Part shown: positions 1-9,516 of the stretch, piece by piece
Layout: every line of letters starts with the position of its first letter
Position numbering within the stretch: position 1 is the first letter of the stretch
Origin: Shewanella mangrovisoli
GTDB taxonomy: Bacteria; Pseudomonadota; Gammaproteobacteria; Enterobacterales; Shewanellaceae
Length of the DNA stretch: 64,000 nucleotides
Direction of reading: 5' to 3'
Assembly (NCBI RefSeq): GCF_019457635.1
Contig: NZ_CP080412.1
Location: forward strand, 2,480,001 to 2,544,000
Notes under the pieces: generated by a model
Seen by the model: the letters and a program-made list of their open reading frames with translations, nothing else
What the model was told of the DNA's origin: nothing
Database searches by the model: none
Made by a program: the position numbers and the translations under genes

Positions 1-1474
1 CCCGTAAGGGTTGATAATAAAGTTCAAATTGACGGCCGCGGATAGCGCTATGCAAATCACGCTCGATTTGCGCATCTTCCTTAAAGGCACTGAGCAAAGT
101 GCTGTTAAACACTTGAATGGCCGTGCCCTTTTTCTTCTTCGCGTATTGCACCGCAATATCGGCGCAGGTCAGCGGTGCGAACAGATTCGCCACCGAAGCG
201 ATATCGACAACCGCAAGTGCGGGTTTAGGTTCAATTTGCTCACGACCAATTAAAATCGGCATGGCTAAATGCTGATATAGACGGGTACTGAAATAATCGA
301 GATCGTAAACCGCGTTATCATCGGTGAGCAACACAGCAAATTCGTCACTGCCGACACGGGCGATTTCGGTCGCCTTATTGATTTCCGAAAAATGTTTTAA
401 GCGGCGGCCAATTTCGATCAGCAAGCTGTCGCCATTTTCATGGCCATAGGTATCGTTAAATCGTTTAAAGGCCACTAAATCGACCAGCAGCAACAATCCA
501 TTGGTGGTTTTCTCTAATACCCGATTAAAGTGGCTGCGATTATTCAGCCCAGTGAGGCTGCAACGCCAAGCTAAACGCTCCAGCTCCGCCTTATAATTGT
601 GCTCATCCGTGCTTTCTTCACCCGACACTAAGGCGTAATGATTGCCGCGATCGGTGATAAATTGACTGACCACATACTTGAGCCAGTAGCGACTGCCATC
701 GGCACGATTGAATTGTACCTCGCCCTTGGCTTGCTCGCCTCTGAAGATCTGCGCTAAGGTTTGCTCAGCTAATTGATTGTGCTGCTTAAAAAAACTTAAC
801 TCACGTAAATTGGCGCCAATGCTTTTTTCACGCGCTAAGCCAGTGATCTCTTCATGGGCTTGGTTGACGTATTCGACTTTTTCGGTGTGCAGGTTAATCA
901 GCATGCTCATCTGGCGTGACTGCTCGGTGGCACAGCGAAATAGACTTAGGCGTTCTTCTTTATCATAGGTATGTTTAGTGGCCAGCGTTAAGGCCAGCTG
1001 ATCGGCCATTTGGCAGGCAAGATGGATTTCGCTGTCGTGCCAATGGTGAGTCAGTTGCGCTCGCTCAAGGCAAAGCACCCCTTCGAGATGGCCATTAATG
1101 CGAATGCCAATCTCGAGACTGGATAAAATTTGCCGAGGGATAAAGTAGTTATCGACTAACTCAGTCAAACGCGGATCGATAAGCGAATTACCCGCATCGA
1201 TATGGCGATGATTTTTGAGTTCATTTAAATAACGAGGCAGCGTCTGCAACTGCGAGGGGCGGTAAGTGTCTTGTAGGGCCATAGCGCCAAATTGCGCGAC
1301 GAGGGATTGGCTAGATTGATCGGCAGAAAAAATCCAAACCGACACCAGAGAAACGGCTAAATTCTCACAGAGTAGCTCTGTTGCTAGCTCTGCGGTTTTC
1401 GTAAAGTCGCCCTGCTGCTTAGCCGTAGAATGAACTAAAGACTCTAATAAGTGCTGATGTTGACGTCGCTTCAC
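1..1474 (-). CDS. GAF-PAS-GGDEF-EAL signalling protein, C-terminus outside window
   Basis: Reading the minus strand from a GTG at 1474 gives an open frame that runs off the left edge (about 491 residues visible). An upstream in-frame TAG and a GGGA element near the GTG support this start. The first ~170 residues look like a GAF sensor domain, followed by a PAS domain (about 180-290) and a GGDEF domain whose signature reads GSDEF, a variant compatible with cyclase activity. I see no RxxD inhibitory site before it. The frame ends just as an EAL domain begins (a YYQPL-type opening). No membrane segment is visible, so it is probably cytoplasmic. Whether it makes or degrades c-di-GMP cannot be decided because the EAL residues are outside the window. 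Confidence 0.85.
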   Translation of the reverse strand, partial: MKRRQHQHLLESLVHSTAKQQGDFTKTAELATELLCENLAVSLVSVWIFSADQSSQSLVAQFGAMALQDTYRPSQLQTLPRYLNELKNHRHIDAGNSLIDPRLTELVDNYFIPRQILSSLEIGIRINGHLEGVLCLERAQLTHHWHDSEIHLACQMADQLALTLATKHTYDKEERLSLFRCATEQSRQMSMLINLHTEKVEYVNQAHEEITGLAREKSIGANLRELSFFKQHNQLAEQTLAQIFRGEQAKGEVQFNRADGSRYWLKYVVSQFITDRGNHYALVSGEESTDEHNYKAELERLAWRCSLTGLNNRSHFNRVLEKTTNGLLLLVDLVAFKRFNDTYGHENGDSLLIEIGRRLKHFSEINKATEIARVGSDEFAVLLTDDNAVYDLDYFSTRLYQHLAMPILIGREQIEPKPALAVVDIASVANLFAPLTCADIAVQYAKKKKGTAIQVFNSTLLSAFKEDAQIERDLHSAIRGRQFELYYQPLR

Positions 1475-1662
1475 TCTAATCCCTACAAAACATCGTGTTG
1501 GGTAACACAGATACTACAGCGAGTAGCACGACTCATTTCAGCGTGCTAATTGCGCCAATCCTGAATATTTTTGTCGATGCAGATTACACATTGGCATTTC
1601 AAACAGCAACATCGAGCACAATTTATTACAAATTAATCAACATTTACCGCAGGGTTTTATGC

Positions 1663-1950
1663 TTACAGCCCGTTCTCTAATTGGAAAATCATCTTCTCGA
1701 CACTCACATCGAAGACCAGCTTGAGGATAACGCCTGCGTCATTCTTGACAATGTTACCTTGGGTTTGGCTAAAGCGCGCTTGAGCCCGTTCCAGCATCTT
1801 GCTGGCTTCGACCTCAGCCTGTGCACCCGCAAAGGATAACTCCAGCATTGTATCCTGCTCATCAATCACAGCGCCTATATCCACAAAACTGCCACAATCG
1901 GTGCAAGTGTCGTTTACGGTAGCCGCTTGTCCTGCAATGATACCTTTCAT
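1663..1950 (-). CDS. YfcZ/YiiS family small protein (DUF406-like)
   Basis: A 95-residue protein with a CTDCGSF cysteine pair near the N-terminus, an acidic middle and a C-terminal MIFQLENGL. Length, the early cysteines and the terminal hydrophobic stretch recall the E. coli YfcZ/YiiS family, whose members end in a very similar MIFQL motif. The biochemical role of the family is not known to me. It stands alone, leftward, with an AGGAAAAACAG stretch before the ATG as ribosome binding site. Family assignment is from memory of the motif; no function is claimed. Confidence 0.75.
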   Translation of the reverse strand: MKGIIAGQAATVNDTCTDCGSFVDIGAVIDEQDTMLELSFAGAQAEVEASKMLERAQARFSQTQGNIVKNDAGVILKLVFDVSVEKMIFQLENGL

Positions 1951-2185
1951 CTGTTTTTCCTCATTAATCGCTATACAGCTGCATTTAAGGGTGATGCATC
2001 AACTTAAAGCTGCATCATTAACGCCTTATTATAGATAACTGTGACGTCAGAGACTCAGCTTTAGCTCACGCTTATTATTGTGTAACGACACAGTTGATGG
2101 CTATTTGGTCAACAATTCCCTTAAAGTCTAGATGTTTTTAAAGACCGAATCTTCCTCAACGGCCCGATAGTGACTTGGAGACTGG

Positions 2186-2674
2186 CTAGGCGCTGGCTAA
2201 TAACGGCATCAAGTTACGTTGAATCGCCAGTAGATCGGCAAAATGCATGATGTCCATTTTAGGAGATGGCAATTGCCCACGTTGACGCAGGCGTGTGGTG
2301 AGATCGCAATTGCTTAAGGCTTCAGCCATGGCGATAGGCTCGCCACCGCGGATCACTAAGGCTTCAGGGCGCAATGCCTGTTGCAGTTGAAACGCCCTCG
2401 CCCCTTGCTCGGCGAAAACGGCACTATTGTCGGTAACATTGTTATCCGTCGATAAATCCGCCACAAGCGCTTGTTTTGGGGGTAACTCAAACTGACGTTG
2501 CAATTTTTCTGCATTATCGAGCTCTTTTTGCCATTGAAACTGCGCCATGTCCCTCGCATCTGCAGACAATAGCGATAGCAACAGGGCGAACTCACCTCGC
2601 CTGTTGTGTTCTATTGCCGCATTTAAGCGGGAGCCAATTTGGGCTTCGTTGATTAAAGGAACATCGATTTGCAT
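2186..2674 (-). CDS. Conserved hypothetical protein, VC2046/SO_2500-like
   Basis: A 162-residue, mostly helical, soluble protein without signal peptide, membrane segment or cysteine-rich motif. The sequence (opening MQIDVPLINEAQIGSRLNAA, ending in a PLLASA tail) resembles the gammaproteobacterial family named after VC2046 and SO_2500; that link is from memory. Members are sometimes labelled QueD-like, and it is suggestive that queE and queC lie about 1 kb away, but none of the QueD zinc-binding histidine pattern is visible, so I do not assign QueD. The ATG at 2674 is the only plausible start. Confidence 0.65.
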   Translation of the reverse strand: MQIDVPLINEAQIGSRLNAAIEHNRRGEFALLLSLLSADARDMAQFQWQKELDNAEKLQRQFELPPKQALVADLSTDNNVTDNSAVFAEQGARAFQLQQALRPEALVIRGGEPIAMAEALSNCDLTTRLRQRGQLPSPKMDIMHFADLLAIQRNLMPLLASA

Positions 2675-2755
2675 AAAAAAACATCATTAAAACAACTCGT
2701 TGTTAGTTAATCGACCAGTTGAACAAGAACTTTAGGAAAATTTTCATATTTAGAC

Positions 2756-2784
2756 TTTACATGCCAAACGTTTCTGACTACTAT
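2756..2784 (+). promoter_or_regulatory. Sigma-70 promoter of the tRNA-Tyr cluster
   Basis: A TTTACA -35 box (2756-2761) and a TACTAT -10 box (2779-2784) are separated by exactly 17 bp. A GC-rich stretch (GGCGGCCGC) follows the -10 box, the kind of discriminator typical of stable-RNA promoters under stringent control. The first tRNA starts 16 bp after the -10 box. Confidence 0.75.
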
Positions 2785-2799
2785 GGCGGCCGCAATTGA

Positions 2800-2884
2800 G
2801 GAGGGGTTCCCGAGTGGCCAAAGGGATCAGACTGTAAATCTGACGGCTCCGCCTTCGAAGGTTCGAATCCTTCTCCCTCCACCA
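2800..2884 (+). tRNA. tRNA-Tyr (GTA), copy 1
   Basis: An 85-nt tRNA with a long variable arm, as expected for tRNA-Tyr. The acceptor stem pairs GGAGGGG with TCCCTCC, the anticodon loop contains GTA, the T arm GGTTCGAATCC is canonical, and CCA is encoded. G34 of this tRNA is a queuosine site, which matters because queE and queC follow. Confidence 0.97.
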
Positions 2885-2923
2885 TTTGCACTAACAATTA
2901 GCGATGCTATAAAAGATACTCGT

Positions 2924-3008
2924 GGAGGGGTTCCCGAGTGGCCAAAGGGATCAGACTGTAAATCTGACGGCTCCGCCTTCGAAGGTTCGAATCCTTCTCC
3001 CTCCACCA
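2924..3008 (+). tRNA. tRNA-Tyr (GTA), copy 2
   Basis: Identical in all 85 positions to the copy at 2800-2884, separated from it by 39 bp. Anticodon GTA and encoded CCA. Probably co-transcribed from the promoter at 2756. Confidence 0.97.
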
Positions 3009-3138
3009 CTTTTATCTTGTGTAGTTCGACAATCGTTAGTCTGCTGTAAACTTGCTTTATCCTTAAATCCGGCCAAGATTTAAGATAACTTTTAAATCCG
3101 TCTTAATAAGTCAGAGTTAAAAGTTGAAGAAAATATGT

Positions 3139-3223
3139 GGAGGGGTTCCCGAGTGGCCAAAGGGATCAGACTGTAAATCTGACGGCTCCGCCTTCGAAGG
3201 TTCGAATCCTTCTCCCTCCACCA
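3139..3223 (+). tRNA. tRNA-Tyr (GTA), copy 3
   Basis: Third identical 85-nt copy, after a longer spacer of 130 bp. Anticodon GTA and encoded CCA. The longer spacer could hold its own promoter, but I see no convincing -35/-10 pair. Confidence 0.97.
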
Positions 3224-3336
3224 CTTCTTTCTTCTCTCACACTTTATCTCGCGTCATTCTCCCAGTTTTCTTAGTCTTACTCACGCTTATTCAAACTTAT
3301 TCTATCGCTTAACCTTTAATCCATGGATTTTGCTGA

Positions 3337-3361
3337 TAAAAAACGCCCCATTCGGAGCGTT
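3337..3361 (-). terminator. Rho-independent terminator of queE
   Basis: Inverted repeat AACGC...GCGTT (3342-3346 and 3357-3361) with further GC pairs inside. On the minus strand the stem is followed by a run of six T, as expected for an intrinsic terminator about 50 bp past the queE stop. On the plus strand the T-run is poor, so it would be weak for the tRNA transcript. Confidence 0.7.
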
Positions 3362-3410
3362 AAAACTATTTCTGAGCATTAGAGACCCATGCTGCTGAGC
3401 TAAGTGGCCA

Positions 3411-4079
3411 TTAATCGATATTCAAGTACTTATGGGTCTGAATCGATAAACGCCAGCTGCGGGCAATACACACCTTCATCGCTAATTCCGTCGCCCTTGG
3501 TTTTTGGCTGATCGGTTGCAGACAAATAGTTTTCGCCGACACATCAATCCCTTTAAGTAACTCATCGAGTTCGTCGATATGATTTTCGGTTGCTATCGGG
3601 TGCTTTATCTCGTTGGCGCGGATCAAGGCCTGCGCTAACACCTTATAACCCCCTTTCATATTGATCTTTGGCGAGACAGTCACCCAGGTATCAGCATCGC
3701 ACTTCACTTCAAAGGTGCCGCTGGTCTCGATTTGAGTGGCAAAACCGGCAGCATGGAGCGTGTGGGTTAATTCATGCAGATCGTACATACAAGGCTCACC
3801 ACCGGTGATCACCACATGGCGCGCCGTATATCCCTTAGCGTTGAACGCCTCGATAAGACTCTGCGCCGTATGGTTAGCCCAGCGCCCTACGGAACCATCG
3901 ACGGTGATCACTTGTTCGGGTGACACCTTGTTTTCCTCAAGCAGATCCCAAGTCTGTTTGGTATCACACCAAGCACATCCCACAGGGCAACCCTGTAAAC
4001 GTACAAAAATGGCGGGCACTCCGGTAAAGACACCTTCACCTTGAATGGTTTCAAAGACTTCGTTGACTGGGTAATTCAT
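3411..4079 (-). CDS. queE: 7-carboxy-7-deazaguanine synthase QueE
   Basis: QueE is a radical SAM enzyme that converts 6-carboxytetrahydropterin to 7-carboxy-7-deazaguanine in the preQ0/queuosine pathway. The iron-sulfur motif CxxxCxxC is visible as C31, C35 and C38, followed by DTKQTW and a GGEP motif that binds SAM. I chose the ATG at 4079 (222 residues); the frame is open back to 4136, but the family starts with MNYPVNE-like sequence and a GGAA element lies upstream of 4079. It is divergent from queC across a 190-bp gap. queD and queF are not in the window. Assignment is firm. Confidence 0.95.
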   Translation of the reverse strand: MNYPVNEVFETIQGEGVFTGVPAIFVRLQGCPVGCAWCDTKQTWDLLEENKVSPEQVITVDGSVGRWANHTAQSLIEAFNAKGYTARHVVITGGEPCMYDLHELTHTLHAAGFATQIETSGTFEVKCDADTWVTVSPKINMKGGYKVLAQALIRANEIKHPIATENHIDELDELLKGIDVSAKTICLQPISQKPRATELAMKVCIARSWRLSIQTHKYLNID

Positions 4080-4267
4080 GCTAGCGTTCCGTTTTTCTGG
4101 GGCGGCATTTATAGAGGATTTTAGCTGCAGCTGCAAGTTTTTACCGCCTCAGACAGAGTGATGCCAAGAGCGATATGCCCGTCGCCACACGCCAGCAAAG
4201 AGTTTGCAAGCCCTAGCGCCTGAGTTACACTTACGCCCTATTTTATGTGTTAATTTAAGTGGATCCT

Positions 4268-4987
4268 ATGTCAGCAGCGTCAGTTTCAAAGGTGGTAGTG
4301 GTTTTCAGTGGCGGACAAGACTCAACGACTTGTCTTATTCAAGCCTTAACTCAGTTTGATGAAGTCCACGGGATCACCTTCGATTATGGTCAACGTCACC
4401 GTGAAGAAATTGAAGTTGCCAAATCCCTCGCCAAGCGCTTAAAGATCACTAGCCATAAGGTTATGGATGTGAGCTTACTCAATGAGTTAGCAATTTCTGC
4501 CCTTACCCGCGATGCCATCCCCGTGTCCCACGAATTAATGGAAAATGGCTTACCCAATACCTTTGTGCCTGGCCGCAATATCCTGTTTTTGACTTTGGCA
4601 GGGATCTACGCCTATCAATTAGGGGCCGAGGCGATTATTACCGGTGTCTGCGAAACCGATTTTTCGGGTTATCCCGACTGTCGCCACGACTTTGTGCGTG
4701 CGATGGAATCGGCACTGGTGCAAGGCATGGACAAAAAGCTTGAGATCATCACCCCATTAATGTGGCTCAACAAGGCCCAAACCTGGGCGCTGGCCGATAA
4801 ATACCAGCAGCTCGATTTAGTTCGCCACCATACCCTGACCTGTTATAACGGCATAGTCGGTGATGGTTGCGGTGACTGCCCAGCCTGCCATCTTCGCAAA
4901 CGGGGCTTAGAGGATTACCTGCAAAATAAAGCAGAGGTAATGGCCTCGCTCGACAAGGCAACTGAAACGGGTAAACCGCAGGCGTGA
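4268..4987 (+). CDS. queC: 7-cyano-7-deazaguanine synthase QueC
   Basis: QueC converts 7-carboxy-7-deazaguanine to preQ0 using ATP and ammonia. The PP-loop SGGQDS is at residues 14-19 and the zinc-binding cysteines are C192, C201, C204 and C207. I use the ATG at 4268 (239 residues), preceded by an AAGTGGA ribosome binding site; a GTG three codons upstream at 4259 is possible but less well placed. The stop codon overlaps the GTG start of the rhombosortase gene, so the two are probably translated as a pair. Divergent neighbour queE supports the pathway assignment. Confidence 0.95.
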   Translation: MSAASVSKVVVVFSGGQDSTTCLIQALTQFDEVHGITFDYGQRHREEIEVAKSLAKRLKITSHKVMDVSLLNELAISALTRDAIPVSHELMENGLPNTFVPGRNILFLTLAGIYAYQLGAEAIITGVCETDFSGYPDCRHDFVRAMESALVQGMDKKLEIITPLMWLNKAQTWALADKYQQLDLVRHHTLTCYNGIVGDGCGDCPACHLRKRGLEDYLQNKAEVMASLDKATETGKPQA

Positions 4988-5601
4988 GACTGGTGACGTT
5001 AAAAACACTCGGCCCCTATTGGCTGGCGCTTATCGTCAGTCTGCTCTGTGCGCTCTTGTATATTGCGGGGCTTTTTACCCCGAGCATAGATAATCTGCTC
5101 GCCTATCGCCGCAGCGCCATCAGTGACGGTCAGTGGTGGCGCCTGATCACAGGTAATCTGCTGCATACCAATCATTGGCACCTGCTGATGAACCTCGCAG
5201 GATTATGGGTAGTGTTGTTTTTGCATCACTTTCATTACTGGCTCAAGGGCTTAACCGCGCTGTTTATTCTGCTTTGTCTATTTGAAGGCATTGGCCTGTA
5301 TCTGGGTTATCCGCAGCTATTAGGCTATGTGGGACTGAGCGGCATGTTACACGGCCTATTCACCTTTGGTGCAGTGCAAGATATTCGCCGTCATCTCCGC
5401 TCGGGTTATTTGCTGCTACTCGGCGTGATAGTTAAAGTCGGCCATGAACAGTTTTATGGTGCCAATGATGATGTGACCGCCATGATTGGTGCACGCGTGG
5501 CCACCGAGGCGCATTTAGTCGGCCTGATCTGTGGCTTAGTCTGCGCGCTTATGGTGTTTGTGTTCCAGCGAACCAGATTCGCCAAGGAAACCTTGCGCTA
5601 A
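4984..5601 (+). CDS. rrtA: Rhombosortase (rhomboid-type intramembrane protease)
   Basis: Rhombosortases are rhomboid-family membrane proteases associated with proteins carrying a C-terminal GlyGly-CTERM sorting tail. This 205-residue protein has about six membrane segments, an HxxxN-type motif (HWHLLMN, residues 64-70), the catalytic serine in GLSGMLHG (S119) and the catalytic histidine in AHLVG (H177), which is the rhombosortase rather than the general GlpG spacing. It starts at a GTG that overlaps the queC stop (GTGA), which implies translational coupling. No GlyGly-CTERM substrate was noticed in this window. A strong hairpin follows the gene. Confidence 0.88.
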   Translation: MRLVTLKTLGPYWLALIVSLLCALLYIAGLFTPSIDNLLAYRRSAISDGQWWRLITGNLLHTNHWHLLMNLAGLWVVLFLHHFHYWLKGLTALFILLCLFEGIGLYLGYPQLLGYVGLSGMLHGLFTFGAVQDIRRHLRSGYLLLLGVIVKVGHEQFYGANDDVTAMIGARVATEAHLVGLICGLVCALMVFVFQRTRFAKETLR

Positions 5602-5631
5602 TCTCTCCTGTTTTGATAAAAACATGCCATA

Positions 5632-5668
5632 AAAAAGCCGCCTCACATTGTTATGTTGGCGGCTTTTT
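5632..5668. terminator. Bidirectional rho-independent terminator between rrtA and uvrB
   Basis: Perfect 11-bp inverted repeat AAAAAGCCGCC / GGCGGCTTTTT (5632-5642 and 5658-5668) with a 15-nt loop. A-run and T-run flank the GC core on both sides, so it can stop rrtA (rightward) and uvrB (leftward). Confidence 0.9.
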
Positions 5669-5744
5669 ATTAGGTAGTGAACCTTGGTATCTGCTTGATT
5701 AGCATCGCAGTCCTACGTCTAACGAGCTAAGACACAAATTTTAG

Positions 5745-7766
5745 TTAGGCGGTGATCAGCAACTCCCGTAAACGTTTCACCTCATCACGCAGGGCTGCCG
5801 CCTGTTCAAACTCCAAGTTACGCGCATGCTCATGCATTTGCTTCTCGAGCTTGTCGATATCATGGCTCAGCTGCGCCGCATCGGCTTGATAACGTTTGGC
5901 TTTAGGTTCGGCCACTTTACCCAGTGACGCTTGGCGATAACCCTTTTCAGTGTCTCTGCCATCGTCCACATCCATCACATCGGTAATACGCTTGACTACG
6001 CCTTTTGGCACTATGCCATGCTCAAGGTTGTAGGCGTGTTGTTTCTCACGGCGGCGCTCTGTTTCGCCCATCGCCTTGGCCATCGATTGGGTGATCCTAT
6101 CCGCATAGAGGATAACCTTGCCATTGACGTTACGCGCGGCGCGGCCAATGGTCTGAATAAGCGAGCGCTCCGAACGTAAAAAGCCTTCCTTATCCGCATC
6201 CAGAATACAGACCAAGGAAACCTCGGGCATGTCTAAGCCTTCACGCAGCAAGTTGATGCCGACCAGCACATCAAACTTACCGAGGCGCAGATCGCGAATG
6301 ATCTCCACCCGCTCTACGGTATCGATGTCCGAGTGCAAGTAGCGGACTTTGACACCGTGTTCATCGAGGTATTCGGTTAAATCCTCCGACATGCGTTTGG
6401 TTAAGGTGGTGACAAGCACCCGCTCATTAACGGCAACGCGCTTGGCCACCTCGGAGAGCAGATCGTCCACTTGAATGCTGACCGGGCGCACTTCTAACTC
6501 GGGATCGAGCAAACCCGTTGGCCGCACGACTTGCTCAACAATCTCGCCGCCACTCTTATCCAGCTCGTAAGGGTTTGGTGTTGCCGACACATAAATGGTC
6601 TGCGGCATCAGTTGCTCAAACTCTTCAAACTTCAGCGGCCGGTTATCGAGCGCCGAAGGCAAACGGAAGCCATATTCCACAAGCGTGGTTTTACGGGAGC
6701 GGTCACCCTTATACATGGCACCAATTTGCGGCACAGTGACGTGGGACTCGTCGATAATCAACAAACCATCGGCGGGTAAATAATCGAGCAAGGTTGGCGG
6801 TCCCTCACCCGGTGCACGACCCGACAAGTAGCGTGAGTAGTTTTCAATACCGGAGCAATAACCCAGTTCGACCATCATCTCGATATCGTATTGCACCCGC
6901 TCGTGGATCCGCTGCGCTTCAATCAACTTATCGTTGTCGAGTAAATACTGCTTGCGCTCACGTAGCTCTTCTTTAATTAACTCGGTCGCTTCGAGGATTT
7001 TTTCCCGCGGCGTCACATAGTGGGTTTTCGGATACACAGTGGTGCGCGCAATGCGCTTAACTATCTGCCCCGTTAACGGGTCAAACTCGCTTAAACGTTC
7101 AATTTCATCGTCAAACAGCTCTACCCGAATACCGTAGCGATCCGAGTCGGCGGGGAAAATATCGATGACTTCTCCACGGGCGCGGAAGGTACCGCGCTGC
7201 AACTCGAGATCGTTGCGAGTATATTGCAGTTCACTCAAGCGCTTAAGAATATCCCGCTGTCCCATGGTATCGCCCTGGCGTAGGTGCAAGAGCATCTTCA
7301 TGTAAGAATCGGGATCGCCAAGACCGTAAATTGCCGATACAGAGGCAATCAAGACCACATCCTTACGCTCCAGCAGTGCTTTCGTGGCCGAGAGACGCAT
7401 TTGCTCGATATGGGCGTTGACCGACGCATCCTTTTCAATAAAGGTGTTCGATGCGGGTACGTAGGCTTCTGGCTGGTAATAGTCGTAATAAGAGACGAAG
7501 TACTCCACCGCATTATTGGGGAAAAACTCTTTCATCTCGCCATAAAGCTGCGCCGCCAGTGTCTTGTTTGGCGCCATAATAATCGTCGGGCGCCCAAGCT
7601 GGGCAATCACATTAGCGATGGTGAATGTCTTACCCGAGCCCGTCACCCCCAAAAGGGTTTGACAAGCTAGGCCAGATTCGAGGCCATCGACCAACTTGGC
7701 GATGGCCGTGGGCTGATCCCCTGCGGGGGCGAATTGGGATTCAAGCTGAAAAACAGATTCTGACAC
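5745..7766 (-). CDS. uvrB: Excinuclease ABC subunit B
   Basis: UvrB is the damage-verifying helicase-like subunit of nucleotide excision repair; it receives DNA from UvrA and recruits UvrC. Walker A GVTGSGKT is at residues 40-47, the damage-binding beta-hairpin motif ([13 protein letters not shown]) follows near residue 90, a DESH Walker B motif is present, and the C-terminal UVR coiled coil (residues about 630-670) that contacts UvrC is intact. At 673 residues it is full length. Translation starts at a GTG (7766) with an AAGGA site upstream. A LexA operator would be expected from E. coli, but I found only a degenerate half-match (see rejected items). Confidence 0.98.
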   Translation of the reverse strand: MSESVFQLESQFAPAGDQPTAIAKLVDGLESGLACQTLLGVTGSGKTFTIANVIAQLGRPTIIMAPNKTLAAQLYGEMKEFFPNNAVEYFVSYYDYYQPEAYVPASNTFIEKDASVNAHIEQMRLSATKALLERKDVVLIASVSAIYGLGDPDSYMKMLLHLRQGDTMGQRDILKRLSELQYTRNDLELQRGTFRARGEVIDIFPADSDRYGIRVELFDDEIERLSEFDPLTGQIVKRIARTTVYPKTHYVTPREKILEATELIKEELRERKQYLLDNDKLIEAQRIHERVQYDIEMMVELGYCSGIENYSRYLSGRAPGEGPPTLLDYLPADGLLIIDESHVTVPQIGAMYKGDRSRKTTLVEYGFRLPSALDNRPLKFEEFEQLMPQTIYVSATPNPYELDKSGGEIVEQVVRPTGLLDPELEVRPVSIQVDDLLSEVAKRVAVNERVLVTTLTKRMSEDLTEYLDEHGVKVRYLHSDIDTVERVEIIRDLRLGKFDVLVGINLLREGLDMPEVSLVCILDADKEGFLRSERSLIQTIGRAARNVNGKVILYADRITQSMAKAMGETERRREKQHAYNLEHGIVPKGVVKRITDVMDVDDGRDTEKGYRQASLGKVAEPKAKRYQADAAQLSHDIDKLEKQMHEHARNLEFEQAAALRDEVKRLRELLITA

Positions 7767-8461
7767 GCGAACATATCCTTGTGGTTAGTCGACTCATTCT
7801 AATCAAGTCGTCCATTAAGCTCCAGCAGTTATCCTTCTTAAACCATGCGCACAGATTTGCATTAACTCAAGTGGATGACAGTTTGATGGACAGAAAGTGA
7901 AACTTTTTGACCACGAGGTTTTAATGCTCAAATTGGCGATAAAACGCCCTAAAACTCAGGAGAAATGCCAAATTAATACACAAGAGTTGACTTTCACTTG
8001 CTTACAAAATTGCAACCTGAATCGAGTCAGAAAAAGATAAGGCTTGCAATTATTATCTATCTGAAAAATATGGCTTAATATTTTTATCGCCAAAATAGTG
8101 CAATTTAAGTCCATCGCCCGCACGGCAAGGCTTTGCTGCCTGTTTCAAGCCGCAACTCACAGGGTTATCCACAGAATTTGTTGATAAGTCGAAATAAGTG
8201 AGAAACCATGCGGGATTGAGGAGTATTTCACCCTAGCGTCAGCTGATGGACGGCTTTGGTAATTTAATTACATTTGATAAATGTTACTACTTGTTACAGC
8301 TGCAAGCATTCGAAAAATCTGATACATGTCCAACTGTTAGGCTTTAACCTTGGCATTGCAGCATAAAATGACAGCGTTTACCCATTCACGACGTATTAAT
8401 GTCGGCAAAGCCTTTATATAAGGCTCGTTCTCCTGATTGATCACCGCTCCGGATAACTGCG
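7767..8461. other. Intergenic region between uvrB and a small gene, with one DnaA box
   Basis: About 700 bp without a credible coding frame. It must hold the uvrB promoter at its left end. The only clear motif is a perfect DnaA box, TTATCCACA at 8165-8173. The stretch 7940-8100 is AT-rich. I see no RNA gene or riboswitch. Confidence 0.5.
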
Positions 8462-8665
8462 CTAAATTAAGTCCTCTGCTAACGCGGCGGCAAAAAGTGC
8501 TTCATCAGCCGATGCAACCACAAAGAGGATTTCGGCTAAGTCTTGGATTTTTTGAAAATCAGGGTCATCTAAGTGCATAGATAATTCACGGTATTGACGC
8601 AGTACATCTAAAGTCAACGGTTCCTGAAGTAAGGCTTCCGCTTGCGCTAATCGACTCATTGCCAT
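8462..8665 (-). CDS. Small hypothetical protein (67 residues)
   Basis: A small soluble, acidic, helix-rich protein. I place the start at the ATG at 8665 (MAMSRLAQ), which has a GAGAGGTG ribosome binding site 8 nt upstream; the frame is open to 8698 but lacks such a site. I do not recognise the family and see no motif or membrane segment. It is monocistronic and convergent with nothing. Coding-like composition and the good ribosome binding site are the only support. Confidence 0.6.
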   Translation of the reverse strand: MAMSRLAQAEALLQEPLTLDVLRQYRELSMHLDDPDFQKIQDLAEILFVVASADEALFAAALAEDLI

Positions 8666-9109
8666 AGTTATCACCTCTCGGGATGTTTTCGATGCCACTT
8701 ATATCGTTAAAAATGGCGCCTACCTGTCGCTATAGGGATAATGTGAAGTGTCTTGGGTTATCGCTTTACCCATTGCTTTGCATCGGCGCAAAGGTCAAAT
8801 TGAATACCGCATACTCAATTCGACCTCAATCGTGCCGTTTCGTTGCCACGAATTTGAACTTTATCTAGTTAAGACCGAGCTTTTAGAAATTTCAAATTAA
8901 CCATTAACCCCAATAACTGCTGTCAATTTAATCAATTAAGCCTTTTGGGGATTTTTACTGGCGGATAAAAGCCAACTGAGTTTGGATGTTTACATACGCT
9001 ATCTTACGAAAACATAAGTTATTTCTTCATCAAAATGCTGATTTCTACACCGCAATGCACATTAGATGAGCACTTAACAGCATAATTACACTTTTTTTAG
9101 TAACTCGAG
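8666..9109. other. Intergenic region upstream of the tRNA-Asn array
   Basis: About 440 bp between the small leftward gene and the tRNA-Asn promoter. I see no convincing coding frame, RNA or repeat. The right half is AT-rich, which could act as an UP element region for the strong tRNA promoter that follows. Confidence 0.4.
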
Positions 9110-9138
9110 TTGACTCATCCCACAGAGCGTTTTACTAT
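9110..9138 (+). promoter_or_regulatory. Sigma-70 promoter of the tRNA-Asn array
   Basis: TTGACT (9110-9115) and TACTAT (9133-9138) with a 17-bp spacer, preceded by a T-rich stretch and followed by a GC-rich discriminator GCGCTCCG. This is the arrangement of a strong, stringently controlled stable-RNA promoter. The first tRNA lies 41 bp downstream. Confidence 0.85.
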
Positions 9139-9179
9139 GCGCTCCGTTCTCAACGAGTCATCGAGACAAGAGAAACGAT

Positions 9180-9255
9180 TCCCCTGTAGTTCAGTCGGTA
9201 GAACGGCGGACTGTTAATCCGTATGTCACTGGTTCAAGTCCAGTCAGGGGAGCCA
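9180..9255 (+). tRNA. tRNA-Asn (GTT), copy 1
   Basis: A 76-nt tRNA with acceptor TCCCCTG/CAGGGGA, anticodon loop CTGTTAA (anticodon GTT), T arm GGTTCAAGTCC and encoded CCA. Asn tRNA carries queuosine at G34. Confidence 0.97.
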
Positions 9256-9302
9256 AATTTCAATCTCGATAAAAGTGAGGATGCAGTTAGGTAACTAACG
9301 AT

Positions 9303-9378
9303 TCCCCTGTAGTTCAGTCGGTAGAACGGCGGACTGTTAATCCGTATGTCACTGGTTCAAGTCCAGTCAGGGGAGCCA
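9303..9378 (+). tRNA. tRNA-Asn (GTT), copy 2
   Basis: Identical to the copy at 9180-9255, after a 47-bp spacer. Anticodon GTT, encoded CCA. Confidence 0.97.
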
Positions 9379-9409
9379 CTTAATTATCAATCTGTTGCGT
9401 TAAAACGAT

Positions 9410-9485
9410 TCCCCTGTAGTTCAGTCGGTAGAACGGCGGACTGTTAATCCGTATGTCACTGGTTCAAGTCCAGTCAGGGGAGCCA
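9410..9485 (+). tRNA. tRNA-Asn (GTT), copy 3
   Basis: Identical 76-nt copy after a 31-bp spacer. This spacer and the next differ at a single position, showing a recent 107-bp tandem duplication. Confidence 0.97.
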
Positions 9486-9516
9486 CTTAATTATCAAGCT
9501 GTTGCGTTAAAACGAT

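Noticed and set aside
2186..2674. QueD assignment for the 162-residue gene near queE/queC
   Set aside because: The zinc-binding histidines and the Cys-x3-His-Gly motif of QueD are not present.
2786..3312. Open frames across the tRNA-Tyr copies on both strands (about 60-90 codons)
   Set aside because: They read through the identical tRNA sequences, repeat the same residues in each copy and have no ribosome binding sites.
4137..4267. preQ1 riboswitch between queE and queC
   Set aside because: I could not fold a preQ1-type hairpin with its A-rich tail next to a ribosome binding site in this 130-bp gap.
7864..7883. Possible LexA (SOS) box about 100 bp upstream of uvrB
   Set aside because: On the minus strand AACTGTCATCCACTTGAGTT has one good half (CTGT) but GAG instead of CAG in the other; the match is too weak to list as a site.
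8165..8173. Replication origin suggested by the DnaA box
   Set aside because: Only a single box, no DnaA-box cluster, no dnaA, gidA or AT-rich unwinding element nearby.
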